Shown: positions 8,107-17,309, counted from the stretch's first letter. The stretch is 64,000 bases of DNA from Oscillospiraceae bacterium (GCA_009777775.1 WRLE01000003.1:1-64000); one strand, 5' to 3'. Numbers and translations are program-made. The notes: a model not told the origin generated them from the letters alone.

Positions 8107-8947
8107 ATGATGGTGATTGCTCTTTCTTTTGTGTCCATATATTGTAGCTGACTACTGATATAATGATTACTGCACCGCCAAAGATGGCGAAGCGACCTGG
8201 GAGCTCTCCTGTGGCTAGGGCGACCCATATGGGATTGAGTACGGGTTCCATTGCTGTAATGAGGCAAGCAAGCAATGCTGTTGTTCTTTGTATACCGATT
8301 GAAAAGAAAACATATGCGAGACCTACTTGGACTATTCCTAGAAAAATCACGGAACCCCAAGCAAGCACATCTCCGCTAACACCAGCAAATGCGAAGGGGA
8401 GACCAACAATGGAATTAATGAGAAAGCCCATAAATAAAGACTCCTCTGGAACAACATCGGGTCTTTTATTACAAACGAAAACACCAGCGAATGTTAAACC
8501 AGATATAATCGCCAGTATATTTCCCATCATTCCTCCCACTTCCAAATCATCTGCGAAAAATAGAAGCATGCCAAGGATGGTTGCCGATACTGCGACTGCT
8601 TCGCTGGCTTTAGGTCTCTTTCTGTAAAAAATAAGCTCGATTAATATGATGAATATGGGAGCGGAAAACTGAAGCAATATCGCTGCTGCAGCTGTTGTCA
8701 TTTTGTTTGCGAAAACGAAGAGGATTGTAGTGAGGGATAAACATATAGCTGCAATTATGTTGCCTTTGGTGAAAGTTATCTTAAAACTTTTTCGGTATAC
8801 AGCAAAGACAATGGCTGCTAAAAAGGCCCTGAGTCCTACAATTGTCATCGCATCCCAGGGTATAAATTTGATGCACAATCCGCCAAAACTCCAGCAAATT
8901 GAAGCAGCAAGCATAAATATTGGTCCTTTTCGCTGGGATTCGGACAT
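8105..8947 (-). CDS. EamA/DMT superfamily transporter
   Basis: A 280-residue protein with ten hydrophobic segments in two EamA halves. Typical signs are ASICWSFGGLCIKFIPWD in the first helix and, in the second half, TALLACLITAMEPVLNPIWV, the conserved terminal-helix motif. Members move metabolites such as amino acids or drugs across the membrane, usually outward. The ATG at 8947 is preferred over a TTG four codons upstream because GGAG lies six bases before it. It follows the thioredoxin-like lipoprotein gene by about 33 bases and may be co-transcribed with it. Substrate not known; lacking a more specific signature I leave it at family level. Confidence 0.85.
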   Translation of the reverse strand: MSESQRKGPIFMLAASICWSFGGLCIKFIPWDAMTIVGLRAFLAAIVFAVYRKSFKITFTKGNIIAAICLSLTTILFVFANKMTTAAAAILLQFSAPIFIILIELIFYRKRPKASEAVAVSATILGMLLFFADDLEVGGMMGNILAIISGLTFAGVFVCNKRPDVVPEESLFMGFLINSIVGLPFAFAGVSGDVLAWGSVIFLGIVQVGLAYVFFSIGIQRTTALLACLITAMEPVLNPIWVALATGELPGRFAIFGGAVIIISVVSYNIWTQKKEQSPS

Positions 8948-8980
8948 AATTTTCTCCAATCAAGTTATACTATAATGCAC

Positions 8981-9613
8981 TCAACAGAGACAGTTTTCCA
9001 TTTGTTCAATCAAATCCATATAAATGCTCATAAGCTCTGCTTCTTGCTCTTCGCTCAATGGGTCTCTGGGATATGTCACCGAAGCAACAGTATCTAAATG
9101 ATTTCCGATGATTGTGCCTGAATTGACGAAAAATACATATGGACTATATATTCGAGGCTTGCCGCTGTCATCAGTTTGTAAATGGTCTTTCATGTATTCC
9201 ACAAGGGTTTTATATCTATCGTTGTCTTCTTCCCGGTCTTCCCATATATCATAGTACAATATCCGTCCACTAAAGCCTTCATACTTGTCCATACCCATTT
9301 CATAAAATGCCTTTTCCAAAACGGGAAAAGCATTATGGCATCGTGGACAGTCAGGGAAGCCAAAGACAACAATGCCTTTGCCCAATTCAAAGAGCCTGAC
9401 GACTTCCTCAAAACTGGCGATTAGAAAAGGATTGTTTTCAGAAACAGGATAAATATCAGCAAAAATACCCGCATCCTCCTCATGCCCAGCCATCCAATCC
9501 ACAGGGTTAAGGGATGCACTATTTTCGCTTGTTTGTGAAGGCGCAGGAGAAGAACATGAAGCGAGGGTCATAATGGCGAAAAGAATGAGTATTGATAGTT
9601 TGGTGTATTTCAT
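8981..9613 (-). CDS. Thioredoxin-fold lipoprotein
   Basis: A 210-residue exported protein. The signal peptide ends in the lipobox LASC (Cys20), so it should be tethered to the outer face of the membrane. The motif FGFPDCPRCHNAFPVLEKAF puts a CxxC pair at Cys89/Cys92 at the start of a helix, as in thioredoxin and bacteriocin-transport accessory proteins, and the later YSPYVFFVNSGTIIG carries the cis-Pro region of the fold. A second Cys pair ends the protein (CLC). Role is probably thiol-disulfide exchange on surface proteins; the partner is not identified. It lies upstream of the DMT exporter on the same strand. Confidence 0.75.
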   Translation of the reverse strand: MKYTKLSILILFAIMTLASCSSPAPSQTSENSASLNPVDWMAGHEEDAGIFADIYPVSENNPFLIASFEEVVRLFELGKGIVVFGFPDCPRCHNAFPVLEKAFYEMGMDKYEGFSGRILYYDIWEDREEDNDRYKTLVEYMKDHLQTDDSGKPRIYSPYVFFVNSGTIIGNHLDTVASVTYPRDPLSEEQEAELMSIYMDLIEQMENCLC

Positions 9614-9701
9614 ATGTTTGGCTAAACCACCTTTTGGGAATGAATAATTAACAATTAGTTTTATATTTTGTAGATTGTGGGAATTTCTACGTTGTGCATT
9701 T

Positions 9702-9729
9702 AGATTCTTTTCTTCGCTCAGAATGACAC
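9702..9729 (-). repeat. Copy of the GTGTCAT-AGCGAAG element
   Basis: On the minus strand it reads GTGTCATTCTGAGCGAAG followed by AAAAGAATCT. It is a member of the family also at 12577 and elsewhere in the window. Confidence 0.7.
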
Positions 9730-9780
9730 GGTTTGGTTTTATTGTATTGTGGTTGTTGTGCGGGGTTCATTACTGCTGCA

Positions 9781-9814
9781 GCGGCGCGTCAGGGATGCCG
9801 CGCCCTACGAATGT
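9781..9814 (+). repeat. GGCGCG palindromic repeat, copy 1
   Basis: GGCGCGTCAGGGATGCCGCG followed by CCCTACGAATGT; the GGCGCG/CGCGCC arms form a 6-bp stem. Copies 2-4 are at 17131, 17226 and, inverted, 25016. Confidence 0.85.
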
Positions 9815-9887
9815 CATTGTCTTGTGTTGCGTTTTTGTGTAATTGTTCATTGTTCATTGATAATTATTCATCATTAATTATTAATCA

Positions 9888-11180
9888 TTAATTACTATAG
9901 ATTCTCCATTTGTCCCAGCAGCATTGTTTGGCTTTTTTGTTGCTGCCGCAGGGGCAGGGGTCGTTTCTGCCTATGTCTTTCCATATCTCCTTTAGTTGGT
10001 TGCGTAAATATGCCATGATGGCTGTGGGGGATTGCCTATTGCGGCTTAGGGTTGTCACCATGCTAACTGCTGGGTGGGCATATGAAAAGAATTGTTTGAG
10101 TCCTTGGCAGAGGTAGTTTGTGCCATGGTTGCCGTCCGTGTTTGTTACAAAGCGGTCTTTTGGACAACCGCCATTACATACAGACAACCAACTACAGGCT
10201 CGACATTCATCTGTCAGTGCGCTGCTTTTTTTATTACCAAAGCTTTTTTGAAATGGCAAGTCCACCAATTTATCTAACTGTGTATCAGAAATGTCGCCAA
10301 GATAATGGATACTATCAACAAAATGGTCGCAGGAATAGACTCCACCGTCTTTTTCCACTATAAGAACACGACCGCATTCCGCTGCCATCCAACATAGAGC
10401 GGCACTTCCCCCTGCCCACACTCTTGCTGTTTCAGAAAATAGCTGTACATTCACTTTACCCAAGTCATTGAGGAGCCATTCATCAAAAATCGCACACAAA
10501 AAGCTTCCATATCCCTCTGCTGTAACACTGTCCTTTGTAACAACTCCGTTTTCATGACGTACTATGGGAATAAACTGCATCCATTCTGTGCCAAAACTCC
10601 TTAGTCCTCGGTATACATCCAGAGGTGTTCTCACTGTGTCCGCATTGACAGTACACAAAAGATCGGATTTTATACCATGGGAGCGAAGCAAACGGATAGA
10701 CTCAGCAACCCGCTCATATGTTCCATTTCCGCCCCGATCGATTCGGTATTTATCGTGGAGCAATTGGGTTCCGTCGATGCTTAGTCCCACATCAAAATCA
10801 TGCTTTGATAAAAAACTGCACCATCGGTCATCAAGGAGCAAGCCATTTGTCTGTAGGTTGTTCCTGCATATTTGCCCATCGGACTGATACTGCTCTTGTA
10901 GAGCAATAACACGTTCAAAAAAGTTCAGCCCTGCAAGGGTAGGTTCGCCACCGTGCCAAACAAAGTAAACCACAGATTCATCGCTGCTTTCCACATACTG
11001 ACGAATAAATGCTTCAAGTGTTTCATCAGACATTACTCTTCGATTGTCCGACTTCACAGGAGAACGCTCCTCGGTATAATAGCAGTATGTGCATTGCATA
11101 TTGCAACGGGAGCCCACGGGCTTCGCCATTACCATGTATGGCGTCGTCGTCGCTGGAGTTTCCATAGACATTTTTGACAT
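9888..11180 (-). CDS. Radical SAM/SPASM enzyme, anaerobic sulfatase-maturase type, with SEC-C tail
   Basis: A 430-residue radical SAM protein. CNMQCTYCYY (about 27-36) is the CxxxCxxC motif that holds the SAM-cleaving 4Fe-4S cluster, and EPTLAGLNF lies in the usual SAM-binding region. The SPASM domain follows with C-rich stretches (LCWMAAECGRVL, YSCDHF, CRACSWLSVCNGGCPKDR) for auxiliary clusters. The C-terminus carries a SEC-C zinc motif (RNDPCPCGSNKKAKQCC), as known in anSME/ChuR-like proteins. Such enzymes oxidise a Ser or Cys of a sulfatase to formylglycine under anaerobic conditions. No sulfatase is visible in the window, so a different peptide substrate is possible. AGGAG stands only 2-3 bases before the ATG at 11180 and fits the second Met (11171) better. 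Confidence 0.83.
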   Translation of the reverse strand: MSKMSMETPATTTPYMVMAKPVGSRCNMQCTYCYYTEERSPVKSDNRRVMSDETLEAFIRQYVESSDESVVYFVWHGGEPTLAGLNFFERVIALQEQYQSDGQICRNNLQTNGLLLDDRWCSFLSKHDFDVGLSIDGTQLLHDKYRIDRGGNGTYERVAESIRLLRSHGIKSDLLCTVNADTVRTPLDVYRGLRSFGTEWMQFIPIVRHENGVVTKDSVTAEGYGSFLCAIFDEWLLNDLGKVNVQLFSETARVWAGGSAALCWMAAECGRVLIVEKDGGVYSCDHFVDSIHYLGDISDTQLDKLVDLPFQKSFGNKKSSALTDECRACSWLSVCNGGCPKDRFVTNTDGNHGTNYLCQGLKQFFSYAHPAVSMVTTLSRNRQSPTAIMAYLRNQLKEIWKDIGRNDPCPCGSNKKAKQCCWDKWRIYSN

Positions 11181-11264
11181 TGCTCCTATTTGTTGATTTT
11201 TATTGACTGATGCTCAACTCCATGAGTTTCGTATTGTGTAAAAAACACCTGAAGATGCTGTATA

Positions 11265-12029
11265 TTAACTCAAATGCTTTCCGAAGAAATCAAATACTTT
11301 ACCCCAGGAGTCCATTGCTTGGACAGGGCGGTATGCTTCTCGATCATATGACCAAAAAGCATGGCCAGCATCATCATATCGGTGAAATTCATACTCTTTA
11401 CCATGTTTTTTCAACTCTTCCTCATGGATATTCACATCCTCCGGGGTGGGAGATCTGTCTTCATTGCCGAAAATGCCCAGAAGCGGAGCACTCAATTGGG
11501 CGGTGAGAGAAATTGGTGCAACTGGATTTGCAGGTGTCAATTGGTCTTCGGGCGTAACAACTCGACCGCCCCAGCAATCAACAACTGCACTTAATCCCTC
11601 AACCCTGCATCCTGCAAGAAAAGCATGTCTGCCACCGGAACACATTCCGATGATGCCGACTTTTCCGTTGGAATAGGGGAGCGATACCAAATAGTCAAGG
11701 GTAGCTTGGGTGGTTGCCATTACACTATCGTCAGTAACTCCGCCCGCTTCCCTTGCTTTTCCAGAGACTTCGCTGGGTAGTCCATGACCAAATTCTTCAA
11801 AAATATTTGGTGAAATCGCAATATATCCGTGGCTTGAGAACCTTCGAGCCATTTCCCGATTTAGCTCATCCCAACCTGGCATATGGGGTATGATGATAAC
11901 CCCTGGATAGGGACCATTTCCCAATGGGCGCGACATATAGGCTCGTCTATTTTCTTCCTTTGATAGCGGTACTTTCACGGTTTCAGCTAGCATTGCTTCG
12001 TATTCGTCAGTTTTTATTTGATTCCACAT
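11265..12029 (-). CDS. Dienelactone hydrolase family protein
   Basis: A 254-residue alpha/beta hydrolase. The nucleophile elbow is GMCSGG with Cys130, as in dienelactone hydrolases rather than Ser esterases; Asp191 (GNEDRSP) and His223 (DAGHAF) complete the triad. PYPGVIIIPHMPGWDE around residues 41-55 and the segment SPNIFEEFG are also typical. The enzyme would hydrolyse a lactone or a small ester in the cytoplasm; the physiological substrate is unknown. It lies upstream of the radical SAM gene on the same strand with an 84-bp gap and has AAGGGAT as ribosome site. Confidence 0.85.
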   Translation of the reverse strand: MWNQIKTDEYEAMLAETVKVPLSKEENRRAYMSRPLGNGPYPGVIIIPHMPGWDELNREMARRFSSHGYIAISPNIFEEFGHGLPSEVSGKAREAGGVTDDSVMATTQATLDYLVSLPYSNGKVGIIGMCSGGRHAFLAGCRVEGLSAVVDCWGGRVVTPEDQLTPANPVAPISLTAQLSAPLLGIFGNEDRSPTPEDVNIHEEELKKHGKEYEFHRYDDAGHAFWSYDREAYRPVQAMDSWGKVFDFFGKHLS

Positions 12030-12118
12030 AATTTTATCCCTTCTTATTTGTTTAATTTGTTAGAAAGAATATATCACTATTCTTTATCATTGACAAGAAC
12101 TCATACACAGGTTTTTTA

Positions 12119-12147
12119 TTGATTTGTACAAGCTGTAGTGATATGAT
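12119..12147 (+). promoter_or_regulatory. Promoter of the 104-aa Cys-rich protein gene
   Basis: TTGATT (12119-12124), 17-nt spacer, TATGAT (12142-12147), followed 67 bases later by the start codon. Confidence 0.5.
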
Positions 12148-12213
12148 TGAATGGATGAATGATAAATAGCGAAATAAACAAAATATAGCAAAGGAATAAA
12201 GGAGTATATTATT

Positions 12214-12528
12214 ATGTCAAAAGTTATCGTCAGAGCTGGAGTTTGCGGTTTCACAACGGAAATTAACGTTGAAAGCGAAGACTCCATGACTGCCAAAGTT
12301 AGCATCAGCTCTCAGTGTCCTGCATATGCGCACTTTGATGGAGAACCCATTGAACTCGATGCATATGAATGTTGTTTCGGGAAAGTTGGGGAAGGCGGGG
12401 TTTATGAGTTATTAAGTGAAACTTGCCTACACGCAGCCTGTCCTGTGCCATCGGCTGTTCTAAAAGCCGTCGAAGTCGCCTGCGGATTGGCACTACCAGC
12501 GGATGTATCCATGACCATAGAAAAATAA
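12214..12528 (+). CDS. Conserved small Cys-containing protein (DUF6951-like)
   Basis: A 104-residue protein starting MSKVIVRAGVCGFTTEINV. It has five or six Cys in pairs spread through the chain (VCGF, QCPAY, ECCFG, TCLHAACPVP), a pattern that points to metal or cluster binding, and no signal peptide. It resembles small proteins I know as DUF6951, found in anaerobes together with one-carbon and corrinoid genes; that naming is from memory and needs a profile search. GGAG precedes the ATG. It stands alone between divergent and convergent neighbours. Confidence 0.65.
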   Translation: MSKVIVRAGVCGFTTEINVESEDSMTAKVSISSQCPAYAHFDGEPIELDAYECCFGKVGEGGVYELLSETCLHAACPVPSAVLKAVEVACGLALPADVSMTIEK

Positions 12529-12576
12529 AAATGTGATTGAATAAACCCTAGAGTTTTATTATCTGAAATATCATCG

Positions 12577-12618
12577 TAAGCACCAAAAGTGTCATCTTGA
12601 GCGAAGCGAAGGATCTTA
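12577..12618 (+). repeat. Copy of the GTGTCAT-AGCGAAG element
   Basis: AAGCACCAAAAGTGTCATCT followed by TGAGCGAAGCGAAGGATCTT; a well-kept member of the interspersed family. Confidence 0.75.
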
Positions 12619-12695
12619 TTTCACAACAATTTCAGATTATCTTAATTCAACTGTAGTTAGCTTCTGTTAAATGACAAGGGTATTTACTACTAAAA

Positions 12696-12736
12696 TCCCC
12701 GTGAGCTTTCTTTTCTAAATGGAAAGCTTACGGGGA
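12696..12736. terminator. Bidirectional terminator
   Basis: A 15-bp stem with one G-T pair (TCCCCGTGAGCTTTC with its partner at 12722-12736) lies between the converging 12214 gene and the histidine kinase. T-rich sequence follows on the plus side and a short TTTT on the minus side. Confidence 0.75.
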
Positions 12737-12816
12737 TAAATCTTTATTTTGTTTTATTAATGAGTTGGGTTGAGTGTTGGGTAGCACAGTTACTCTATGC
12801 TACACTCATCAGCTCA

Positions 12817-14556
12817 TTATACCAATAAATACTTACGCATCACTTTTAGAACATCGTCTATGTTGATGGGTTTACCGATATGGTCATCCATACCCGCTGC
12901 GAGGCATTTATCCACGTCTTCTTTGAAGACATTTGCAGTCATGGCAACAATTGGAATGGATTTTGCGCTGGGAACACTTAATTCTCGGATTTTTCTCGTG
13001 GCTTCATAGCCGTCCATTTCAGGCATTTGAACGTCCATAAATACAATCTCGTATTTGCTGGGAGAAGCTGCAAACATGCTGACTGCTTCTTTACCATTGG
13101 CAGCAGTTTCTATGATGATTTGCGTCGGCTCCAGTAATGCTAGGAGGATTTCTCTGTTAATATCCACGTCTTCGGCTAGTAGAGCGTGCCGCCCTTGGAA
13201 CATATCGGTTATGGAATTGTTGGAAGACTTGAGCATTTTTGCATCTGGTACGAAATAATCACATATAATATCGGTTATGGAAGAAGGGAAAAGTGGCTTT
13301 TGCAAAAATATGCTTACACCAGCATCATGAACAATATCTGCCATGGAGCTGATTTCCGCTGCGGTAATCATAACATATAGTGACTGAGATTCTGTTCTTG
13401 TATCCCTCCGTTTAAGCTCTTGAATCAAATCAAAGCCATCCATTCCAGGCATACGCCAATCGATGAAGAAAACGTCGTAATAACCATGTTGAGCGACGTG
13501 GTCCAGTGCTGCTTTTCCACTTTCTGCAATATCGCAAGATATTCCTTGAAGGTTCAAGATTCCTTGAAAATCGGATAAAATATGCCAGTCGTCATCAACG
13601 ACCATTATGCGAATATCTTCCCAATTAAAGCTTTCCGATGCAATCTTGAATTGGAGATTTCTACCCTTTTCCATTTTAAAAGTAAAGTAAAATGAAGAAC
13701 CCTCTCCAAGTTCAGAGTTTACCCAAATCTGACCGTTCATCAGCTCAACGATATTTTTTGATATAGATAGACCCAAGCCAGAGCCACCGTATTTTCTAGC
13801 GGTGTCCCTGTCGGCTTGGGAAAAGGATTGAAATAGGGTTTCTTGCTGGTCAGCACTGATGCCTATACCAGTATCTGTAACCACTATCTTTATTTCGCAA
13901 ACACCATCGATTTCATCAATAAGGTAAGTATTTAGGTTAATTGCACCTCCATCTGGTGTAAATTTAACGGCGTTGCTGAGTAGATTGGTGATTACCTGCG
14001 CCAGTCGCTGCTCATCGCCAATCAAGTATGGAGGTATGTTGGAATCCACATAGACTTTGAATAATTGGTTTTTTTCTGAAACTCGAAAATTGATGACGTT
14101 AACCACTCGTTTTAGCATTCTTTCGAAGTCAAATTCAGCGTGGGAGAGCTCGAATTTGTTGGCTTCGATTTTCGACATATCAAGTATATCGTTAATAACA
14201 CCAAGAAGATGGTTGGAAGCATCTTCGATTCTTTCGATGGAATACATGACTCGTTCAATGGTTTCTGCAGATTTCGCTATTGCTGTCATACCAATGATTG
14301 CATTCATCGGCGTGCGTATTTCATGACTCATATTTGCAAGGAAGTTTGATTTTGCTTGGCTGGCGAACTCCAGCTGCTCTGTTCGCTGAGCAACCATTTT
14401 ATCCAGCGTTTCGCTTTTACGATTCTTGTCATGGAGCAAATATATTATATAAACTAGAGCCACAAGGAGCAAAATGCATGCAATCGTCAAAAAGACAAGG
14501 CGAGAGCGAGCTACATTTGTCATATTGATTAATGCATTTTCCATATCATCCACCAT
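12817..14556 (-). CDS. Hybrid histidine kinase with two receiver domains, no sensor domain
   Basis: About 579 residues. One transmembrane helix ([20 protein letters not shown]) near the N-terminus is followed by a short coiled linker and a HisKA domain with [20 protein letters not shown], where the His is the phosphorylation site. The HATPase domain has the N box ([12 protein letters not shown]) and G boxes ([18 protein letters not shown]). Two receiver domains follow, each with an acidic pocket and phospho-Asp ([12 protein letters not shown] and [12 protein letters not shown]). Family members normally have an extracellular sensor between two helices; here only a few residues precede the single helix, so the N-terminus may be lost. 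The start is weakly defined (ATG at 14556 or 14544; a longer frame begins with ATT). No HPt domain or output regulator is adjacent. Confidence 0.88.
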   Translation of the reverse strand: MVDDMENALINMTNVARSRLVFLTIACILLLVALVYIIYLLHDKNRKSETLDKMVAQRTEQLEFASQAKSNFLANMSHEIRTPMNAIIGMTAIAKSAETIERVMYSIERIEDASNHLLGVINDILDMSKIEANKFELSHAEFDFERMLKRVVNVINFRVSEKNQLFKVYVDSNIPPYLIGDEQRLAQVITNLLSNAVKFTPDGGAINLNTYLIDEIDGVCEIKIVVTDTGIGISADQQETLFQSFSQADRDTARKYGGSGLGLSISKNIVELMNGQIWVNSELGEGSSFYFTFKMEKGRNLQFKIASESFNWEDIRIMVVDDDWHILSDFQGILNLQGISCDIAESGKAALDHVAQHGYYDVFFIDWRMPGMDGFDLIQELKRRDTRTESQSLYVMITAAEISSMADIVHDAGVSIFLQKPLFPSSITDIICDYFVPDAKMLKSSNNSITDMFQGRHALLAEDVDINREILLALLEPTQIIIETAANGKEAVSMFAASPSKYEIVFMDVQMPEMDGYEATRKIRELSVPSAKSIPIVAMTANVFKEDVDKCLAAGMDDHIGKPINIDDVLKVMRKYLLV

Positions 14557-14688
14557 TTCAAACCTAATCACCTATATAATAGATTTCGATGAATATGCTG
14601 TTTTACTTAATAAACTTGCTAATAAAACTCAAAAATAAATCTTTTATAACAAGTCATGGTGGTGCTAGAATCTTATATTGCTATATTA

Positions 14689-14717
14689 TTGACGAGTCTT
14701 CTTTGGCATGATAGTAT
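14689..14717 (+). promoter_or_regulatory. Promoter of the tautomerase gene
   Basis: TTGACG (14689-14694), 17-nt spacer and TAGTAT (14712-14717), 39 bases before the ATG. Confidence 0.6.
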
Positions 14718-14756
14718 AGATTCGCTATTTCATATTTTATTGGGAGGAAATGAAAA

Positions 14757-14993
14757 ATGCCGTTTATTCATATTCGTGCTTATAGTGGGAAAGACATGGA
14801 AACGAAGAAAAAGGTTGCCCAGGCAATAGTCGAAGCCGCCAGCGAGGCTGCGGGTACTCCAAAGACTGCCTATACTGTCGTATATGAAGATATCGATCGT
14901 GAGGAATGGGAAAAGAATGTGAAAGACCCTGTAATCGAACCACTGAGAGATATGCTTATCATCGAGGGTGGAGAGTTCGTGGAAGGGATATAA
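14757..14993 (+). CDS. 4-oxalocrotonate tautomerase family protein
   Basis: A 78-residue protein whose second residue is Pro (MPFIHIRAYSGKD). After Met removal the N-terminal Pro acts as the general base of this superfamily. The conserved KKKVAQAIVEAASEAAG helix and the strand TAYTVVYEDIDREEW fit the 4-OT fold, which assembles as dimers or hexamers. AGGAGG-like GGGAGG lies upstream. It is a monocistronic unit with its own promoter. The in vivo reaction is not predictable; many bacterial members have no known substrate. Confidence 0.85.
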   Translation: MPFIHIRAYSGKDMETKKKVAQAIVEAASEAAGTPKTAYTVVYEDIDREEWEKNVKDPVIEPLRDMLIIEGGEFVEGI

Positions 14994-15034
14994 CCCTAGT
15001 GAAGCGGAGTAGCACTTTCCTCGGTGTCAATGAG

Positions 15035-15667
15035 CTACATTGCGCTGGCGAATCCCTCTGCTGCGACTACGATATGATCATCTAGGCGAATACCCATAAG
15101 CTCACCGGCTTGCTTGATGCAGCGGCTGACCTCTCGGTCTTGCTCGCTTATATCCAGTATGCCACTGGGATGATTGTGAGCTATGATGATGGATGCTGCC
15201 CTATCTTCTATGGCTGGGGAAAAAACTTCTCTGGGATGAACCAGGGAGGATGTTAAAGTGCCAATTGATATAGTCCGTGTGGAAATGAGCCTTCTGGCAC
15301 CATCGAGGGTTAGCAAAACAAAATGCTCTTGCTTTTTATGTCTAATGAAATCAAGCTGATTCGCTGCCGATTCTGGGGAGTCGATCAGCGGAGCAGATTG
15401 CTTGGTGAATTTTCTGCGCCAAAACTCCAGAGCGGCAAATACCACTGTTGCTTTGGCATCACCGATGCCTTTGACTTCTTTGATGTCTTCGATGCTTAGA
15501 TTCTCTGCACCGATGCTGATGATTTTATTATGGAGATTCTTTGCGATTAATTTGAAATCGTTTCCTTTTCCACCGCTTCCGATGACAGCTTGGAGTAATT
15601 CCATATCTGTAAGGGCTGAAGCACCCCTTTTGTGCAATTTTTCTCTGGGCATATCGATTTTGTTCAC
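15035..15667 (-). CDS. radC: RadC family JAB-domain protein
   Basis: A 210-residue RadC (UPF0758) protein. A helix-hairpin-helix like N-terminal region (DMPREKLHKRGASALTDMEL) is followed by the JAB/MPN domain with HNHPSGILDISEQD, the zinc-binding HxHPS(x)nD motif. The GTG at 15667 is chosen because AAGGAG lies about ten bases before it and because RadC proteins start shortly before the DMPREK motif; a 24-residue upstream extension is open but has no ribosome site. Historically named for DNA repair, the function remains unclear. The gene converges on the tautomerase gene. Confidence 0.88.
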   Translation of the reverse strand: MNKIDMPREKLHKRGASALTDMELLQAVIGSGGKGNDFKLIAKNLHNKIISIGAENLSIEDIKEVKGIGDAKATVVFAALEFWRRKFTKQSAPLIDSPESAANQLDFIRHKKQEHFVLLTLDGARRLISTRTISIGTLTSSLVHPREVFSPAIEDRAASIIIAHNHPSGILDISEQDREVSRCIKQAGELMGIRLDDHIVVAAEGFASAM

Positions 15668-16349
15668 TGTGTTGTGTCTCCTTTTTTTTATATATACACA
15701 GTTGCCTGGCAGTCCTCGTGTTAGTATATTTATGTTCACTGCTCAATTAATTATAACTAGCCAAAGCTCCGTGAATTGCCTTTGCGAGCATAGCTAATTA
15801 TATATTTCGCAAACAATTCTGTCACTACACGTATGTGATTCGCCAATTTGTTGGCAAGTGGTGAAAATATTAATAGATATTCATCGTATAACATGAAAAA
15901 TTATTCATACGAACGTTATGTCAACTAATTTTCTACGCGAAAAAATATCGAAAATCAATTTCAAGGCTGTGGATAATTCTAAGAAAAGTAAGCAAAAGCA
16001 TTGGTACAGTTGAGATAATGAGCTGTGGGTAAAGCTGTGGAAAATGTTAATAACTCTCTGTACTCATTTTTCCCCCATCGTGATTATGTAAACCATTTGA
16101 AGTTATATGTAGAAAAAATATTCTCCCTTATTTGTAAGAAATATGTATATGATAGGCAAAATTCTGGTAACTCTCACATAGTCAGTCTGCTGACTGTATA
16201 GTCTAAAATGAATATTCATACCAAATATTCATTTGAAGAATTGATTATACAGATTGTAATATATTTCATACAAGGGGAAGCTTGCGTGAGTGTTTAAGCT
16301 GTGTTAGACTGGAATCGATTAATCAAGGCGTAGGGAGGTATTATTTATT
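15668..16349. other. Long intergenic region with DnaA-box-like sites
   Basis: No gene is visible in these 680 bases. Three sites of the form TGTGGNNAA in the same orientation lie at 15968-15976 (TGTGGATAA, a perfect DnaA box in complement), 16024-16032 (TGTGGGTAA) and 16036-16044 (TGTGGAAAA), next to AT-rich sequence. A small hairpin GCCAATTTGTTGGC lies at 15842-15855. The right end carries the yebC leader. It could be a DnaA-responsive regulatory region or a replication-related site; chance is not excluded. Confidence 0.4.
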
Positions 16350-17090
16350 ATGGCGGGACATTCGAAATGGCATAATATTCAAAGGACAAAGGGTGCTCAG
16401 GATGCAAAAAGAGCAAAAATTTTCACAAAAATCGCAAGAGAAATTACTGTTGCGGTGAAAGAAGGCAGCAGCGGGGACCCTGCAAATAATACAAGGTTAG
16501 CTGCTGCTGTTGCAAAAGCGAAAGCATATAATATGCCCAATGACAATATTAAAAGGACTATTGACAAAGCTCTTGGTTCTGGCGGATTGGAAAGTTTCGA
16601 TAGCGTTACTTATGAGGGTTATGGTCCTGGCGGTGTGGCTGTTATTGTCGAAGCCATGACCAATAATAGAAATAGAACTGCTTCTGAAATTCGACTCCTT
16701 TATGATAAGTATGGAGGGAACATGGGTACACCAGGCTGTGTTTCCTGGTCATTTTCCAGAAAGGGTGTCATTATCATCGACAACGAAGATAGAAACTACG
16801 ATGAAGATACTGTTTTCGAAGATGCTCTCGAGGCTGGTGCTGATGATATCATAACCAATGAGGATGTCTATGAAGTCTATACCTTAGCGGATGATTTCGC
16901 CGATGTGAGCGGTGTATTGGAAGCTGCTGGCTATAAATTCGTCCACGCTCAAATAGAGCTGGTACCCCAGAGCTATATATCTCTTAGTGAGGAGCTGGAT
17001 ATAAAAAACATCGAAAAAATGCTAGACCTAATGGAAGACAACGACGATGTCCAAAACGTCTGGCATAACTATGAAAAGAATGAGGAATGA
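16350..17090 (+). CDS. yebC: YebC/PmpR family protein
   Basis: A 246-residue protein beginning MAGHSKWHNIQRTKGAQDAK, the diagnostic YebC N-terminus, with FTKIAREITVAVKEG and the central GPGGVAVIVEAMTNNRNRT. The family comprises DNA-binding regulators and, as recently recognised for some members, translation factors that relieve ribosome stalling at proline runs. Three domains of the usual size are present and nothing is missing. GGGAGG precedes the ATG. The acidic C-terminus ends at a repeat-rich intergenic tract. Confidence 0.95.
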   Translation: MAGHSKWHNIQRTKGAQDAKRAKIFTKIAREITVAVKEGSSGDPANNTRLAAAVAKAKAYNMPNDNIKRTIDKALGSGGLESFDSVTYEGYGPGGVAVIVEAMTNNRNRTASEIRLLYDKYGGNMGTPGCVSWSFSRKGVIIIDNEDRNYDEDTVFEDALEAGADDIITNEDVYEVYTLADDFADVSGVLEAAGYKFVHAQIELVPQSYISLSEELDIKNIEKMLDLMEDNDDVQNVWHNYEKNEE

Positions 17091-17102
17091 GGCGTTAGGA
17101 AT

Positions 17103-17264
17103 AATGAATAATTAACGCGACTGCCATTAGGCGGGCGGCGCGTCAGGGATGCCGCGCCCTACGAATGTGACTTCGTAATTAATGATTAATAATTAATAAT
17201 GAATAATTAACGCGACTGCCATCAGGTGGGCGGCGCGTCAGGGATGCCGCGCCCTACGAATGTG
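17103..17264 (+). repeat. Two direct copies of an AT-tract plus GGCGCG palindrome unit
   Basis: Units 17103-17169 and 17198-17264 are nearly identical: AATGAATAATTAACGCGACT, then GCCATtAGGCGGGCGGCGCG and the palindrome ending CCCTACGAATGTG. The spacer is AT-rich ATTAATTA sequence. They lie between the converging yebC and DUF1015 genes. Confidence 0.88.
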
Positions 17265-17273
17265 TCATCATTA

Positions 17274-17309
17274 CAATTCCTAACTCCTCATTCCTAACTC
17301 CTAATTCCG
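17274..17309 (-). repeat. Heptamer microsatellite tract overlapping the DUF1015 gene end
   Basis: Repeated TTCCTAACTCC/TCATTCC units; the minus strand reads AGGAATTAGGAGTTAGGAAT. The tract runs into the 3' end of the DUF1015 gene. Confidence 0.75.

Noticed and set aside
17103-17264. Two repeat units that might suggest a CRISPR array
   Set aside because: Only two copies, unit about 67 bases with an AT-rich spacer that is itself repetitive, and no cas genes; it is an interspersed palindromic repeat.
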